Shown here piece after piece: positions 62,652 through 64,000 of a DNA stretch of 64,000 bases (position 1 is its first letter; each line of letters opens with the position of its first letter). The position numbers and the translations under genes are program-made. The notes beneath the pieces were generated by a model, which saw nothing but the letters and a program-made list of their open reading frames with translations, made no database searches and had not been told where the DNA came from. Source of the DNA: an uncultured Ilyobacter sp. (GTDB lineage Bacteria > Fusobacteriota > Fusobacteriia > Fusobacteriales > Fusobacteriaceae); NCBI RefSeq assembly GCF_963668085.1, contig NZ_OY764059.1, positions 558,001 through 622,000 on the forward strand, read 5' to 3'.

Positions 62652-63164
62652 ATGTACAAGACCAAAAGCATATATACAGAGGTTGCGTTAAAGAGTATCA
62701 TGGAAAATTTTTCAAAAGAAGAAAAAATCTTATCAGTACCTGAAGAACTCAAGATAAAGGCAGCGTGTTTTGTGACTCTTCATAAAATAAATGGTGAGTT
62801 AAGGGGATGTATCGGAACCTTAGAACCATTTCGGGATAACCTATATGAGGAGATATGGGGAAATGCAAAATCAGCAGCCTTTGGAGATCCTAGGTTTCCA
62901 TCTCTGAAAGAAGAGGAACTTGAAGAGATAGAGATCTCTGTAGATGTATTGGAAGAGGCTCAGAAGGTAGAAAAGATAGAAGAACTAGACCCTAAAATAT
63001 ACGGGGTAATAGTGTCTAGCAGAGGACGAAGAGGGGTACTTCTTCCAGATATAGATGGTGTAGAAAGTGTAGAGGAACAGCTCTCTATAGCCAGGTTAAA
63101 GGGAGGGATAGGAGCTGGTGAAAATGCTGATATTTACAAGTTTCGGGTAAAGAGATACCACTAG
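62652..63164 (+). CDS. AMMECR1-domain protein
   Basis: A 170-residue protein of the AMMECR1 family. Landmarks are LRGCIGTLEPFRDNLYEE, AAFGDPRFPSL and ISVDVLEEAQK. In bacteria the domain is found with a Memo-like dioxygenase domain and a radical SAM protein (the AmmeMemoRadiSam set), whose function is unknown. Here the Memo domain is not fused, and the radical SAM gene starts 10 bases downstream. ATG 62652 is chosen over the GTG at 62646, which lies in the GGAGGTG ribosome site. Confidence 0.9.
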   Translation: MYKTKSIYTEVALKSIMENFSKEEKILSVPEELKIKAACFVTLHKINGELRGCIGTLEPFRDNLYEEIWGNAKSAAFGDPRFPSLKEEELEEIEISVDVLEEAQKVEKIEELDPKIYGVIVSSRGRRGVLLPDIDGVESVEEQLSIARLKGGIGAGENADIYKFRVKRYH

Positions 63165-63174
63165 GAGGGAAAAA

Positions 63175-64000
63175 ATGAAAAAAGTACTTTTTTACAATTC
63201 AGAGGGAAAAAATGTACGCTGTTTCCTCTGTCCCCACAACTGCCTTATAGGTGAAGGAAGTTATGGAATATGCAATATGAGAAAAAATATAGGGGGAGAC
63301 CTTTACACCATGAATTACGGTATATCATCAGCTGTGAGCCTAGATCCAGTAGAGAAAAAGCCCATGTATCATTTTTATCCAGGATCAAAAGTTCTCTCTG
63401 TGGGAAGTATAGGCTGCAACCTAAAATGCAAATATTGTCAAAACTACACCATAGCCCAGGGAAAATTTGAAGAGTTTGAAGGATATACAGAGGGATTATC
63501 CCCTGAAGGAATAGCAGGAGAGGCAGAGAGGCTAAAAGAAAAGGGTAATATAGGGGTGGCTTATACTTATAATGAGCCTATAATATGGTATGAATTCATG
63601 TATGATATATCAAAAGTTATAGAGTCCCGTGGAATGAAAAATATAATGGTTTCCAACGGATTTATAAATCCAGAACCCCTAGAAAAACTCCTTGAAACAA
63701 TAGACGCCTTTAGCATAGATTTAAAGGGCTTCACAGAGGAATTTTATAAAAAGATAACAGGCAGCAGACTAGAGCCGGTAAAAAGAACACTAGAAATAAT
63801 AGCGGCATCAGACAGACACCTAGAGGTAGAATACCTTGTTATACCTGGTCATAATGATGATAAAAAGAAGTTTTCAGAGATGCTGGACTGGTATGAAAAA
63901 TCCCTTGGAAAAGATGTTCCCCTTCATATAAATCGATATTTTCCGATGTATAAGATGACAGAACCTGCCACTCCTATGAAAATCTTAAAAGAATTATATG
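63175..64000 (+). CDS. AmmeMemoRadiSam-system radical SAM enzyme (partial, runs off the window)
   Basis: The reading frame from ATG 63175 (ribosome site AGGAGGG) stays open to the end of the window, giving 275 residues. It has the radical SAM cluster motif C81-x3-C85-x2-C88 (GCNLKCKYCQNY) and an N-terminal RCFLCPHNC cysteine group typical of pyruvate-formate-lyase-activase-like proteins in this system. YTYNEPIIWYEF and DLKGFTEEFYKKITG are further family segments. It is coupled to the AMMECR1 gene. The C-terminus lies beyond the window. Confidence 0.9.
   Translation, partial: MKKVLFYNSEGKNVRCFLCPHNCLIGEGSYGICNMRKNIGGDLYTMNYGISSAVSLDPVEKKPMYHFYPGSKVLSVGSIGCNLKCKYCQNYTIAQGKFEEFEGYTEGLSPEGIAGEAERLKEKGNIGVAYTYNEPIIWYEFMYDISKVIESRGMKNIMVSNGFINPEPLEKLLETIDAFSIDLKGFTEEFYKKITGSRLEPVKRTLEIIAASDRHLEVEYLVIPGHNDDKKKFSEMLDWYEKSLGKDVPLHINRYFPMYKMTEPATPMKILKELY

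Overview
The window reads as chromosomal DNA of an AT-rich, Gram-negative-type anaerobe, most likely a member of the Fusobacteriota (Ilyobacter/Propionigenium/Fusobacterium group). Reasons: an outer-membrane FadL-type porin and several lipobox proteins show two membranes; Shine-Dalgarno sites are strong (GGAGG) and the protein set resembles clostridia; [FeFe]-hydrogenase maturation genes (hydF, hydG and a TM1266-type regulator), many radical SAM and Fe-S enzymes and PTS sugar uptake indicate fermentation; the GH4 6-phospho-glucosidase resembles Fusobacterium MalH. The genus assignment is inference. No rRNA, tRNA, CRISPR array, prophage or intact insertion sequence was seen.

Layout. 1-10.8 kb: polar amino-acid ABC transporter behind a structured leader RNA, a sodium symporter, a DUF1385 protein, a diguanylate cyclase, an amino-acid permease with a fused PTS IIA-like domain, glyA, a probable orphan small RNA, sfsA and a Cys-rich protein. 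10.8-16.1 kb: an aminomutase whose substrate residues match glutamate 2,3-aminomutase rather than lysine 2,3-aminomutase, then truB-typA-ankyrin lipoprotein. 16.2-20.9 kb: a DhaL/DhaK/LsrF-like/DUF1097/VOC-like operon with an LsrR-like regulator and palindromic operators; a candidate uncharacterised phospho-ketose or AI-2-like pathway. 20.9-24 kb (minus strand): rlpA-like, aspA and hydF. 24.6-30.3 kb: housekeeping and signalling genes (MBL hydrolase, ArsR plus thioredoxin-reductase-like protein, sigma factor, ruvC, histidine kinase, trmL, thioesterase).

30.3-40.9 kb: a 1.2 kb non-coding leader with two related palindromes, then a permease, an ornithine-cyclodeaminase-family protein, a four-part FAD/Fe-S amino-acid or opine dehydrogenase, RidA, an iron-type alcohol dehydrogenase and a PucR-type activator. 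This looks like an uptake-and-oxidation module for an amine, imino acid or opine. 41-46.6 kb: an alpha-glucoside PTS operon (GntR regulator, GH4 hydrolase, EIICB, glycerate kinase, EIIA) with a clear promoter and operator. 47-52.3 kb: FGGY kinase, IclR regulator, and an SDR acetoin/diacetyl-type reductase with an Old Yellow Enzyme. 52.7-64 kb: a DUF2271-like secreted protein, uvsE, the TM1266-type regulator, hydG-folA, a FadL porin, a TetR regulator, recJ, and an AMMECR1 plus radical SAM pair cut by the window end.

Two long intergenic spaces (about 24.0-24.5 and 58.5-58.9 kb) carry the same composite repeat, but its core lies in opposite orientation relative to shared outer flanks; a third, partial copy is at about 62.5 kb. 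Many genes end in well-formed intrinsic terminators, several shared by converging genes, and several promoters have a 17-bp spacer.
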